In this document: positions 23,312 through 34,844 of the stretch, piece after piece
Position numbering within the stretch: the first letter of the stretch is position 1
How the letters are laid out: the number at the start of each line of letters is the position of its first letter
NCBI GenBank assembly: GCA_030411725.1
Contig: MU839833.1
Coordinates: 434,001-498,000 of the forward strand
From: Echria macrotheca
Lineage: Eukaryota; Ascomycota; Sordariomycetes; Sordariales; Schizotheciaceae
DNA: 64,000 bases
Direction: 5' to 3'
Notes under the pieces: generated by a model
What the model saw: only the letters and a program-made list of their open reading frames with translations
What the model was told of the DNA's origin: nothing
The model's database searches: none
Made by a program: the position numbers and the translations under genes

Positions 23312-25148
23312 CTTTTCTCTCTATGTCCCTATGTCTGTGGACAATGTTGGCACCGTCTATACTGTTGTCCACATGGCAGTCACGGGCGAGGGAAAGCCGA
23401 TGCTGGACGAAGGCAACTTGGAAAGCACAGGGGCCTCTTCTTATTGCCCTTCTTATTTACATCCCTTACCATGGGCGGGTAGCGTTTATTATTCCATTAT
23501 CAATACAACCCAAGACTCGCCAAGAACTATCATCCCGGATGTAGGACCCGAGAATCAATAGTCTAAGGGGGAACCAAGAGCCGCGTGGGTGAAATATGGT
23601 GTGTGTCCCTCGCTTCCGCAGTATTTTGCCCACTTTCTCTCGATAGAAAAAGTTCAGGGTCCACCACCGAAATTTTGTAGCCTAAAAGATGTCCCGTTAT
23701 CGGTAAGGTCATGTTACTTCGTCTGTCTTCCAAGCTTCCTGGACGAAATGCCGTTCCGTATGCAAGGAGCTAGCGGGGCCGCCTGAATCCTTCGGCTCCT
23801 TGCGTGCCTGGGCTCCACCGAAAGGCGGGATTCCGACCGTTTATGTGTCTATCGCTAGTCTATACTCGGGATTTTTCTAAAAGTATTTGTGGACCCGCTT
23901 CGGCAGGCCTATGTTGCAATCTTTGTGGGAATACTTTTGTGGTCCCGGGTCCGCTGGATGTAGTGAACGAATAATGGCTTTGGCATGATGATAACACAAG
24001 ATAGATCTTGATTGAATCTTGCAGCTTCAACAGGGACTCAGAAAACAGCGAGATTAACCCTAGTTGTACGAAGGAGATCTGTAAGTCGGGTTTCGTTCCA
24101 GTCTGAAATACCTTTTATAAGACGGCTCCGATGGCTTTGCAGCCGTCTCCAGGTGAGAAGCATGGGGGGCTCAGTACCCCTTTACCATCATGGCAACGTT
24201 CTGCGTCGAACGTGGCGGATTTGACGGCATAAATCACATTGGCCTTTAGAGACGAGTCGTTTTTTAGCCTCCATTCTCTAACTTAGGGGTGGCCGAGACT
24301 GGACAGTTGATGTTGTCTGGTCTCTTCCGCTACTACGTGTGGCTGGAAAGTTTGGGAAGCGCCGCAGAATTACAGCCTACCTATCTAGATTCCAGGAAGA
24401 CAGAAATGAAACCCTTAAACTGCACTAGAAACCCCTTACAGTGACCAGCCCTGAAGAGCCTCTTAATACCAAATTAGACGAGACTATGAAAAAGAGTAAG
24501 CGAAATATACCCCAATACGCTGTATTGTAACATGGTCAGGGATCTCATCAAGGGCATACATCAATGGAGCTGTCCTTCTTCGTTCAATTCTAACATTAAT
24601 TCATACAACAGAATTCCCTAGCCTCTACATAGCGCATATCTAAAGTCTAATCGTCTCGTAGCCTGTTCATAACAAGGCTGGCTAGAACAGCCCCTGCAGA
24701 CATCCGACCATGGGATGGAGTGTACCTGGTAGGTATGGAAAGTATCAAGAGACAGTCTATATGTTAGATCCATCGTGTACTTACACCCATCGTGCCAAGT
24801 GACTGTGAAGTTGGTAGGAAGGTGGGTTTTGAGTAACAGCATCTGGTCTATGTAAGCTCATCCCAATTCCCAAACTAGAGGGCGTGCACAATGAAACCGT
24901 ATTATATACTTTTCACAATCTCTATCTAGCCTCAGCTTGTTCGCATCTCACGCAATAAACTCAGAGACAGAGAGAGACGCCCAAGACACACCCAAAAATT
25001 CGCTATGCAGCTCCTACACCGACATAACTCCCATCCCCGAGTCCACGTGATAGACTAACTATACACGTACCCACAAACGGTACATACACCATCCCAACAA
25101 CAAACAATCTCACTCACGACCCCCCAAAACAACAGTCCCTAGACTAAC
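23312..25148. other. Intergenic region, 1.8 kb, AT-rich in part
   Basis: From the GMC oxidoreductase start to the Ctf18 stop. From about 24000 the base composition is visibly AT-richer than in the genes. No gene, RNA or mobile element can be supported. Confidence 0.4.
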
Positions 25149-28100
25149 CTAAAACCCCCTCAAAAACTCCTCCAGCGAAATAGGCTTCCTAACCGCGTTA
25201 TTGAGCCCCTCATGATACGTAACCCACACCTTCCCCTGTTTAGTACTCTTCTCCTCCCCGTTCTTCTTTCTTCCAGCCCCCCCTCCTCCATTCAAATCCC
25301 GCTCCTCAAGCGGCGGCCTACTCTGCTCAACAATCACGCGCCCAAAAAAGTCCCTCTTGACCGCCACGCCCCCCTCGTCTTCGCGTCTAACCCTGGTAGA
25401 CTTGCTGCTCTTGTTCTTATTCTCCTTATCATCAAACCCAGGCTCGACAAAGCTGCTATTCCCAGCCCGCAACCTCGCCTGCCTCGCGGCGCTCTCGCGC
25501 TGCGCAATCGTCCGCTGGAGTTCCTGATCCAGGACCTGACGGACAGCATACCGAGTAGGCGCCTGCACGGCCAGCAGCGCGCCGGCCGTTTCGTACGTTG
25601 CGAGGTGGTCGATGTCACTAGGTTCTCAACGTTAGTAATAAAGAGAAGAAAAATAAAGGGGGCAACAAAAAGACGTACGGCTCCATCCGATACACCCACT
25701 GCGTCCTCGCCACCGGCCCCCCAGCGACATCCTCAATCCTGCCCTTGTGCAGCTCGATGCCCACCTCAGCCAGCACGGCCGCCGCCCGACGCACCATGGC
25801 CTTCTCGCCCTCGCGCCGGACACTAGCCACCGACAGCCCATTCTTATCACTCCCGCCCACCACGACCGGCTTAACGTCCGGCGACACCAAGCGAACAAGA
25901 TACGGCAAAAAGTCCGTCGCCAAATCCTCGGGGCTCCGAAACGCCCGGTACAGATGCGGCGGCAGCTGGCTCTGGATCCCCTGCAGCGTCGCGCGGTTCA
26001 CCTTCTCAGCCTCGTACGCCAAGTAATCAGCCCTAGGCCCGGTGAACGGCAGCGGCTGCTGCTGCTGCTCGCCCTCGCCCCATTTACTCTGAGGAGGCTG
26101 GTACCGCCGCGGCGACGCAAACAGATGGTGACAAGCCAGGATCGGCTGGCTCACGTACGCCGCGAGCTCCCAGACCTGGCTCCCAAACAGCCGTGCCGAG
26201 CAGGTATCATGGAAGTACATCCACTCGGCCGCCGCGTTGGGCTTGGTCAGGAACGAGTCGTCGTTGTACTCGCGGTTCGGGTACTCGGCGAAGACCTCGG
26301 TCATGATGCGGTCGATGTCGCCGCTCGTCTCGATCATCTCCGACAGCCGGCTCATGGCGTACTTCTTCTGCTGCTCCAGAAACCCCAGCTGGGCCTGCGG
26401 CTGCTCGTGGCGCGTCTTTTTGGACGACTGGGTGGTGGCTGCCGTCAGTTCCTGCTTCGGGAAGCCGGCGCCTTCTTGGAAGATGCGGTTGACGATCTCC
26501 TTGACGCCGCCCCGGCCGAGACCACGGGCGCCGCCGCCGCCGTGTGCGAGGTCTTTTAGGACGTGCTTGTCGACCCATTGGCGGGTGAGCGCCGGTGTGC
26601 CCCCGGGCGACGTGGCGCGCAGTCGGCCGGCGACCCATTCGCCCACGACCATGACGCCGCGGAGATCACCCTCTGCGTTGCTTTCCAGTCCCTTTTTCGC
26701 GTCGAGACCGCTGGTTATACCCCAGGCAGCCTCGCACAGCTTCCGCGCCGCGTCCTTCTCGCACGGGATACCCTCCTTCTCGAAGACGGCCTTGAGCCGG
26801 GTGACGACCGCCTCAACCGAGGGCTTCCCGACGTGGATGATCTCAGCCAGTCCCGACTGCCGCAGCGGCCGGAGCGAGGGATGGTAGACATCGTTGCAAA
26901 TAAGAATCAGGGGCCGCATCTGTCGGAAGTCGTCCGTCTTCTTCTTCCTACGGCCCTGTCCGGCCGAGGCGCCAGCCCCCGCTGCGTTCTTTTGGTCCAA
27001 CGTAACAAGATCGATCAGCGCCCTGACGAAACCGCCCTCTCCCGAACCGCCCGACCCGGTCACCGCGCCGTCGACCTCGTCGACAACCACACAGACAGGA
27101 CGCGCAACCTTGGGTTGCTTCCCAGCATGTGATTTCTTGTTCTCGACCGTCTTGACGGTTTCCGTCCCGAGGCTGGTCCGGATGCGCCCCTTGACGACGT
27201 CCTTGCTGCGGTCGTCGCTGGCATTGATCTCCATGACTTCGTATCCGGCCTGGCGCGCGCAAACATGTGCGAGCGTGGTCTTGCCAAGACCCGGCGGGCC
27301 GGTGAGCATCAAGATCTTGCGGTGCGGCTTCTCCTCGTCTTGCGGCTGCTGACTCTGCTGGCCGGGTCTGATTCGCGGCTTGTTCTTGACGGCATGCGGG
27401 AACACGATGGGATCCCATTTCTTCAGCCAGCGGAGAACCTGCCGGTTCGTGAGATCGTCGCCGACGAGATCCATAAAGTTCCGCGCGCGGTATTTCTCGG
27501 TCCACAGCAGCGTGCGCTTGTGTCGCTTTGGCTGGGTCGCCTCGACAGACTGAACCGGCCTGTCGGGGTTTGGGGGCGGCGTGATGGGCGTCGGGACGTC
27601 CTTGCGAGCAGCGATCTCTTGCTTGGCGGAATCTATCAGGTCGTGTATGTCGATGCCGTAGAATTCCTTCTTCGCTCGTCCTTCTTTTGTCCGCGATCTG
27701 GCGGCGACCATGGTCGCGTACGATACTTTCGCTGTCGGTTTCCTCTCGCGGATCGAGACCGACTTGCCGGCGCATGTCTCGAGTTGGTAGGAATATGATG
27801 GGTGTCGGTCTTTGAGGACAAAGGAAGAGAGCTTCGATGTCGGTTGTGTCCCGAACAGACGCTCGTATCGCTCTGTCTCTTCTTCGAAGTCGTCGGGTTG
27901 GCTGTCGGGCGGTGTCGAGATGGTGTCCTGCATGGGAATGTCCTGGTCTTTAGGTACTTGCGCATCTTGGGTAGCCGGTTCTGGCGTTCTCTGCTTAGAA
28001 GGTTCCTGGGCGGCGTCATCTTCGTCAGAGTCGTCGTCGACAAACCCGCCAAGAATGCGTGGTTTAGCTTTGGGGGCGTGCTGCGACAGGTCTTGCGTGG

Positions 28101-28350
28101 CGCCGTCGTCGTCAGAGTCGTCCGAGTCGACAAAGCCGCCAACAATACGTGATTTGGATTTTTGCGCATCCTGTGTATTCGGTTCCAGCATTCTCCGCTT
28201 GGGAGAGGGTTCCTCGACGGCCTCATCGTCGTCGGAGTCGACAAAGCCACCAACAACGCGTGGTTTGGCTTTGGGCGCTTCGGATCGCGGTCGTTTGCCG
28301 TGTTGGGGGGACGAGCTGGGGAAGGCGACGGGCGATGATGGGCCCAACAT
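25149..28350 (-). CDS. CTF18: Ctf18, large subunit of the alternative RFC clamp loader
   Basis: Exons 28350..25679 and 25617..25149 around a 61-nt GTACGT...CTAG intron give 1046 aa. The Ctf18-RFC complex loads and unloads PCNA at replication forks and supports sister-chromatid cohesion. The AAA+ core shows Walker A GPPGLGKTT (351-359) and Walker B VVVDEVDG (421-428), after TLLWTEKYRARNFMDLVGDD. The second exon carries the conserved C-terminal Ctf18 motif VKRDFFGRVI and the tail PISLEEFLRGF, which bind Ctf8/Dcc1 and DNA polymerase epsilon in other fungi. The disordered N-terminus (residues 29-112) holds three copies of a K-x-R-[IV]-[VL]-GGFVDSDD unit, which is unusual. The promoter has two ACGCGT boxes. 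A purine-rich Gly-Gly run in the tail (about 25280-25300) is low complexity. Confidence 0.94.
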
Positions 28351-28465
28351 TGTGATTCTGGGTACGGAATATCACATGAATATACAGAATAGGCTGGGAG
28401 ACGAATTCGTCTTGTCAATTGGTGTTGTTGGCAAGGATTTGAGCTGGGAAAGTCAAGTGGGGACG

Positions 28466-28501
28466 ACGCGTCCAGGCGAGGCGGGCGGCGACGCGACGCG
28501 T
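28466..28501. promoter_or_regulatory. Two MluI cell-cycle boxes (ACGCGT)
   Basis: ACGCGT occurs at 28466-28471 and 28496-28501, 116-151 bp upstream of the Ctf18 ATG and 24 bp apart. In fungi the MBF complex (Mbp1/Swi6) binds ACGCGT and drives G1/S expression of replication genes, which fits Ctf18. Binding is inferred, not shown. Confidence 0.6.
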
Positions 28502-29365
28502 TAATGGTATTTAGACCCTAACCCTGGATCTTGAATCCCCACTGCCCCGCATCTTCCCCATCCCCTTTCATCCAAAACAAACCAGGTTCCCTGAAATCAG
28601 GGGCAATACACATCTGTCGAGGTCTCTGTTTAGTTGTCCAGGTCATGACAGGCTGGTTGCACCTGTCACTGGCGGCTAAGGAGCGTTTTCACGATCTATG
28701 CTCAGGTTGTACGCGATCAGATACGACGTCGAAAACAATTTTTTTTAAAATATTCGATATCGACACAGTCACGATCTCGGGGCATGCAGGGCCCGGATCG
28801 TGGTGGCATATAGCCACAGTTCGAATTCTAAGGTGCTGACCTTAGAATCCTCGCAATCCTTTTGGAAGCTGGCTCACTTGGGTGTGGTCCTATTGCGCAG
28901 GTCATCACAGATACGTCAACACGGTAAGCCAAGTCAATGGCCATCAGGGCAAATGGACCTGCGGCACCGTGGCAATAGCTACCTACAGGCACTCGACCGG
29001 ATTTCTCTCCATGTTATAAGACTCGATCATCTCTAGAGTGAGAGATAACGCACTGAGGCAAGTGTATTCCACGGTAAGTGGAGAAGATAAACACAACGAG
29101 TTCAATTGAGCGCTGTTCAAGACTTCTAAGTCTAATAGCTACCTGGGTATCCCTTTCCAAAACTCCAGGCCAATGCAATGCTGATGTCTAGGGTATGCTC
29201 ATCCTCAAGCCTGAAAACAATGCTGGAATGGTGGCCCTCATGTCTAATCCTTCAAACTCCTCCTATCCCCTGAGACGAGCTGCCTAGCAGGTCCTTGTCC
29301 TCCGCCATGATACCCAACATCGCACTCCCTGTCAATCCATTCCCCGTCCCCCGGCCACAACCCGG
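28502..29365. other. Intergenic region
   Basis: From the Ctf18 promoter to the stop of the coiled-coil gene. A telomere-like CCCTAACCCT lies at 28516-28525. No gene is supported. Confidence 0.45.
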
Positions 29366-31180
29366 TTAGAAAGACGGACCAGCAGGATACCGATCCTCCG
29401 GGGTGTAGCCCTCGACATCAGCCCCAATCACATCCTGCGCCGTCGCCAGCGCGTCCCAGGCCAAATCAAACTCCTCTGACTCCTTGAAATAGTCACCAAA
29501 GTCCCAATCCACACCCTGTCCCAAATGTCCAACCAGGTCCATACTGAACGAGACATCCCCAGCCTGCAACCCGTCCACAGGCATCCCCTGACAAGGCATC
29601 TGCTCCTGCTCCTCCTCCTGCTCCTCCTCCTCCACCTGCCCCTCAAAAATCCCTCGATACCCTCCCTGGACCTCTGGAAGATTAACAAACTGCTCCTGCC
29701 CACCCCCTTCCACCCCAGCCTCAGCCTCAACCTTGACCTCTTCCTCCGCTCCCACAACCACCACTTCCCCTCGTTCTTGTATTACTGGTTGTTTTCCTAC
29801 CGCCTCAGGAAACAGCCTCTCAAACTCCCCCACCATCCCAAACTCCACCGCCGTAGCCCGGAACGAAACCAGCTCCCCCTCGACCTTCTCGAGCTTCCCC
29901 CTCTGCACGCCAACCTTCCCCTCGAGCACTTCAATCGCCCTCCTCGACTCCTCCAGCGCCCTCGCGGCCCCCTCAAGCCTCCCCAAAAAATCCCGCTTCC
30001 GCTCTCGGAGTCGATGCTCGTCAAACCGCCCCAGCGGCCGGCCCATGATCCGCGACGCGGCCGTGGCCAGGTCGAGCCCGTGCAGCGCGACGATCTCGCC
30101 GCTGTCGACGCGCATGCCCACCTCGCGCCGGATCTCGTCGAGGCAGGCGAGCTGCGGCTGGACCGTCTCGTCGCGGCGGTAGAGGACCTCGTCCAGTTTT
30201 TGATCCGCTGCAAATCCATAGCGCGCGAGGACTTGTTTTCGAGCGGCCGCCCAGCGGCCCGCGTGCTGCGCCGGCGTGAGGAGGGACTCGCAGGTTGCGA
30301 GCAGGTCGGAGAGTAGCGCAGAGTTACGCGCGAAGCCCGTCGCGCTGGCGTCGCGCTCGAGCATGGTTAGCTGGCGGCGTAGACGGGAGCGGGCGGCGGC
30401 GTCGCCGTTGCGGACCGTGCTGTTGAGCTTTTTGGCTTCGAGGCGCTCGGCGGGGGTCATGTCTGGGCGGAGCTCGACTAGGGCTTTTTGTTCGCGCGGT
30501 TTGATGCTGTTTGGGCCCTGTTAGTGTGTTGTCTGCTCGCGAGGTTTGGTTATGGTCGAAGGTTTGTATCTCTTCAAGGAAGCCACTTGCTCAACGGTGG
30601 ATGTGTCACCCCTAGAAGATATATCTAGTCTCCTCTAAGAGCTCGAGGTATGTCCATAGTAGATAGTTACCTAGGGAAACTTGGGGAGGTGTGTAAATAG
30701 GGGTAGAGTATGTAGAAAAGACTTGTCCAGGTACCCCTGTGAGGGCATGTGTAGCCCCTCTTAGAACTCGAGGTGCGTCCATAGTGGGCACTCAGGGAAT
30801 CCGGGGGCGGCTAAGGGGTACAGCAAGTAAAAAGCGGGAAGCAACAAAACGTACGGCTTCTTTCTGGCAGCCTTGGTCACCCGTCCACCAATAACCCCAG
30901 ATCCTCCCGGGCTCGGCCCAGCTACGCCAGGAACCCGTGTTCGAGGCGCCGGTGGTCCCGGCCGTTGCGGGGACATTGGTGTGGGCATCTCCCCTCCGGC
31001 GTTAGCGGGGCTACCCGAGTCCGCAAAGAGCTGTGTGGAGGTATCGACATTCTCCATGTTGTCGTCGTCTATGTCCGTGTTGTTTCTGTAGATGTCTGTC
31101 GGAAACGGATTCTTGTCGAGTCGGGCTTCTAGGGTATGACACTGTGGAAAGAGAAGGTCTAAGTTGGGTGAGATTGCCAT
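29366..31180 (-). CDS. Unnamed coiled-coil protein with bZIP-like basic stretch
   Basis: Exons 31180..30855 and 30506..29366 around a 348-nt intron (GTACGT donor, CTAAC branch site, CAG acceptor) give 488 aa with phase kept. I do not recognise a family with certainty. The first 105 residues are disordered and Pro/Gly-rich. After the splice comes KKPIKPREQKALVELRPD, then RNGDAAARSRLRRQ (about residues 138-151), which has the RN-xx-AA-x-RSR-x-R layout of a bZIP basic region. The following helices are not a clean leucine zipper. The middle is Arg/Glu/Leu-rich and predicted helical or coiled coil; the tail has a Glu/Gln-only acidic run and a WDFGDYF patch resembling an activation domain. A divergent transcription regulator is the best guess, but this is inference. 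The start at 31180 is the first ATG after an upstream stop-rich stretch. Confidence 0.6.
30631..30785. repeat. Imperfect direct duplication inside an intron
   Basis: 30631-30660 and 30756-30785 match at 25 of 30 bases (shared core CTCGAGGT..GTCCATAGT), 125 bp apart. Weaker similarity continues to the right of each copy (AGGGAA, GGGG, TAA, GGGGTA blocks). Both copies lie in the long intron of the coiled-coil gene. Most differences are transitions. Confidence 0.6.
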
Positions 31181-31926
31181 GTTTAAATAGACTATTCCGA
31201 CACAAGAAACGGAGGATATTTGGTTCGATGTTTGGAGGGGGGTGGTAAAGACGTGGCCGGACAGGTCTTGTCCGGACGGGCGACTTTGGTAGAATTTTGT
31301 CTGATGCCTTGTAAGAAGAGCTCTGTTCAGGTGAGATATCCCCCCAGCGTGGGGGGTTTCCCCTTTTCGAAGCACTTGCTTGAAGGTATTGGTTGTGTAG
31401 AGTTTCGAGTAGGTCCTTGGCGTCCGAACATCTGGACACTCGTAAAACGGCTTTTATAGACGTAATAGACATGGCCAGCAGAGACGTCCCTTCCCTTTTG
31501 CATTTCCGATGGCGGGCATAGCTGCTGCGAGGCGGAACGTGGTCGAGCCAGCCAGACGCCGTAGGCTTCCCCTGTGTTTCTTCATCCATACTGCGCGGTA
31601 TGCGCGGTGGCACAGGTTTGGTTGCCGCGCACTTAAGACAGACAGCCGAAGAAGGGTGGACTGCGGAGAGGAAGCGTCAAATGCGAACGGCCAAATATGA
31701 ATGGCAGAGTATGAATCACTTCCCTATAGATTTATCAGACGAGTTGAACAACCCTGTTTGTGTGTATGCTCACCAGACACCGTCGGCTGGCTATGCTCAG
31801 CACGATGCTCCTCTTGACGGTTGCCGTGTAACATCGTGGCGGAGACTCGGCCTCAAAAGATGGGATGAGCAGCACAAATTGAAGGCGACTGACGAGGCAG
31901 CTCAGGCAGCAACACCGCCCTTGCAA
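31181..31926. other. Intergenic region
   Basis: Upstream flank of the coiled-coil gene. Nothing else is recognised. Confidence 0.4.
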
Positions 31927-33213
31927 CTAGGTAAGTAGGTGAGTTTTCGCAAGCGTCAAACTGAGAGTGAAGTAGCGGAAGCGTGATGCATCGGTCATAA
32001 ATGCTTCGGGCTTCGAAAAGAAGCAAACGACAGTATCTTGTTGTTTTTGGCCCTTCCGACGTTTTGTGTGTGTACCAGGTGATCTCTGCTGCGGGAGTTC
32101 TATACTGGTATACGAGAAGGGGTGGTCCTCAAGCTCGGGGGCTCGTGAGCTAGCAAACATGCTTTCAGTGTCACGGGATGACGTCTCCTGCGGTTGTCCC
32201 TCATGGGTTGGTTCCCCAACCATCTTGGGTGTTTCTGGCGCCACGCAGGAGCAGAATTCTGTGGCCAGGAAAAACGAAGCGAGGGGTTGTTGGAAACCGG
32301 TGCAACAAGCTGTGCGTCGTTGAGATCCTGAGAAAGAATTCGTGCCACAAGATGAATCTCGGATGTGGGATCGGTGAGCTGCATCTTCAGAGATCTCGTC
32401 ATACTCGGAGAAAGTGTTGGGGAAGGTGACAGTGCTCGTGGCAACTGATCCGGACGCAGGTGTCGGGGGTGTCCCCAACCCTTGAGGACCACTGCTCAGG
32501 GACGCTGAAACCTTGATCCAATCTCCTCGAACAAACAAGGCTGTAACAGCAGTCTTGACTTGGCTTCGACCTCCTGCCCTCCACATGCATCACCTGTAGG
32601 GGTGATGGGAATGTCTCGGCCGATAGGATGACTCGCATCGTGGAGTGTGATACGGACCTATCGGAGGAGCTGGAAGTGACGCCAGAAATCTGGTACCCTG
32701 AGGCAATACCGTGGGGGTGCTGCAACTAGTTCCCGTGCCCCTGTAGATTTGAAGCGGCTTGTCCATCTCGTCGCATGTCTTGGAGGTGCGTGGTCGCCGT
32801 AAGAACTGCCGAGCGCTGAGCGTATTCGTGAAGGAAACTTACTTGGAGCTGGGCATGATCGGAGTGGGGATGGCTGCAGATACATCAAGTTAGTGGAGAA
32901 GTTCTGTGGATGGGCTGAAGGTGTGTCTAAGGAAAGCGAAGCGGGACAAACCTGGGAGTATTCCCTAAAGGATATCCAGTGCAAGCCAGCTAACACCAGA
33001 CATATCGTTCACTTCTGCTGTAAATACAGATGGGTTTGGAGCTGGAGGTTTGGTGGTGGTGCAAGGTAAATTGGGAGTTCCGAGCGGACAGAGGGGAAAG
33101 TGGACAAACGGGGAGGTGGAAGTTGACGAGTGGATACCCCAGGTTATGGTATCGGCGGGGTAGAGATGGGCTGAGGGGGTTATCTCTTGCAAGAGGCTCG
33201 GCATAGACCTCAA
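31927..33213 (-). other. Coding-like block, possible unresolved spliced gene
   Basis: On the minus strand several stretches read like protein in different frames. From 33213 a frame starts with ATG and includes YPADTITWGIHSSTSTSPF. Near 32640-32520 a frame reads ITLHDASHPIGRDIPITP and GGQEVEAKSRLLLQP. Near 32450-32100 two frames compete (TVTFPNTFSEYDEISED, and TDPTSEIHLVARILSQDLND). A good donor GTAAGT occurs at 32842 and several acceptors are present, but no single chain of exons is clearly right and no family is recognised. It may be a lineage-specific gene, or a gene decayed by frameshifts. Confidence 0.3.
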
Positions 33214-33359
33214 AAGTCTGTGGAGGTCTGGTAGCTGTAGAACCCCGGCGTTGAAGAGAGAATGTGCAATGAAATGGAGGTAAACAAAGGCTGCTGGCGA
33301 GTAGAAACAACATTCCGCAGCAACACCGCAGTTAGATCCAGATCACATTCGTGAATACC

Positions 33360-33745
33360 TCCCTCTCTTGTATTCATTATGACCGTAAATCAGAAGATCC
33401 TATTGAAGAGACAAGGGCTGGAGAAAGGGGGTTTAGTTGCAATATAATATCACTGTCAAGGACTACGAACGCCCGGCTTCTAGCCCAATCTTTCACGATT
33501 TCTTCTACATCATCACCTCTATAGAATAGATATAATCTCCATTAGACTCTAGAAGACTTCAGAGGCACTTATAAATATCCTAAGGCAACCCGCTGGTCTT
33601 AAATCTTACTAGTATAGTACTCGTCTTGCCGAGGATGACGTTAATATTGGCCATCGTTTTCGGATGCTTTTCCTTATTTCTAGCTGCTTTAAATAGACGT
33701 ATCTTCGTTAAGTATCCTTTTACTCCCTATAGAAGACCCACCGGT
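33360..33745. other. AT-rich island
   Basis: About 390 bp visibly richer in A/T and in TpA steps than both flanks, with stops in all frames and fragments of open frame. The look is that of sequence altered by repeat-induced point mutation, but no parent element can be named. Confidence 0.35.
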
Positions 33746-34844
33746 AAGTCATTGCGAAAAAACGAGATGCTTTTGCTTATACATGAGAGAAATATTCACA
33801 AAAACGAAAAGTGGTCGGAACTCACGCTTCCCAGATCCCAAGCGGGCGGGTTCGTTTCGAGGCAAACGGCGGAGCCAACAACCCGGCGGGGGTGGTTTCA
33901 CGGGCCGCGGGGCACGGCATGAACGGATGAGATGCCTACTTGGAAGTGCGGTCATCTGGAATTCTGTTGAGGGGCAGCACGCACACCTGTCAGTCATGCC
34001 GTAGCTCGATCGATGATGTGATCGTTGGGGGAGTGTGGTTAGAGAGATCGCAGGAGTGATGAGCTGCCATCTGTGGCTGAAGCTGTCAGGAGGCCTTGTC
34101 ACAGGTGAATAGCGGATGCGGGCTTGATACCGTATGCGATGCCGAAGTCGGCGTGTGCAACATGGGCGCCTGGATGTGCTTTCTACCCACACAACTGGTG
34201 AGTCACTGGCCGGAGCTCGTTTGTCCAAGTCAGCAGCTTGAGGAGGTTCGCCCAACGCCGGCTTGGGTTGCCCAGATTCCAAAGTGGTGGACCCTGCCTG
34301 CAGATATCAGTTAGATAGGTACGTGGGCTGTTCCCTTTGCTGGCACTGAGCTGCACTAGAAGCATGATGGCTATTTCGCTCTCTCTCCCCCTCTCTTTCT
34401 CTCGGGCTTTTTAAAGCCAAGCACGCATGCCTTGATTAGGACCGCTGTCACATTGCCCAGGCTTTAACTTGCATCATTGTAAAAGAGCAGGACGCCTATC
34501 AAGTTTTAGTTTGAAGAGCCTTTGTGCGGTAGTCTTTACATGGAGGGCCACTTAACCCTCAAAGTAGAGAGCCTTGAACTCCTGCACAGCGTGTGGTACA
34601 CAAGCAGCGACATATATCCCGAGCATAAAAGAATAAGCAGGGCAGCAGAGAAAACACATGGGATATCATTTCACTAATCTACCATACACCCGAGGACAAA
34701 ATTCGTGAGAATGCCCTCTATTAGACCCACAGATACATCCAAAAAAAAACCAGTTTATCATCATGGTAAAGACAAAATTTGCCCAGTCATAAGCCAACAG
34801 CGACAAGACGCAAAACTCCAAAGCCACCCCTCGACGACGGCAGA
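33746..34844. other. Intergenic region
   Basis: Ordinary-composition sequence up to the 3' end of the MARVEL gene; includes a short CT-rich tract near 34378-34405. No gene is supported. Confidence 0.4.
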
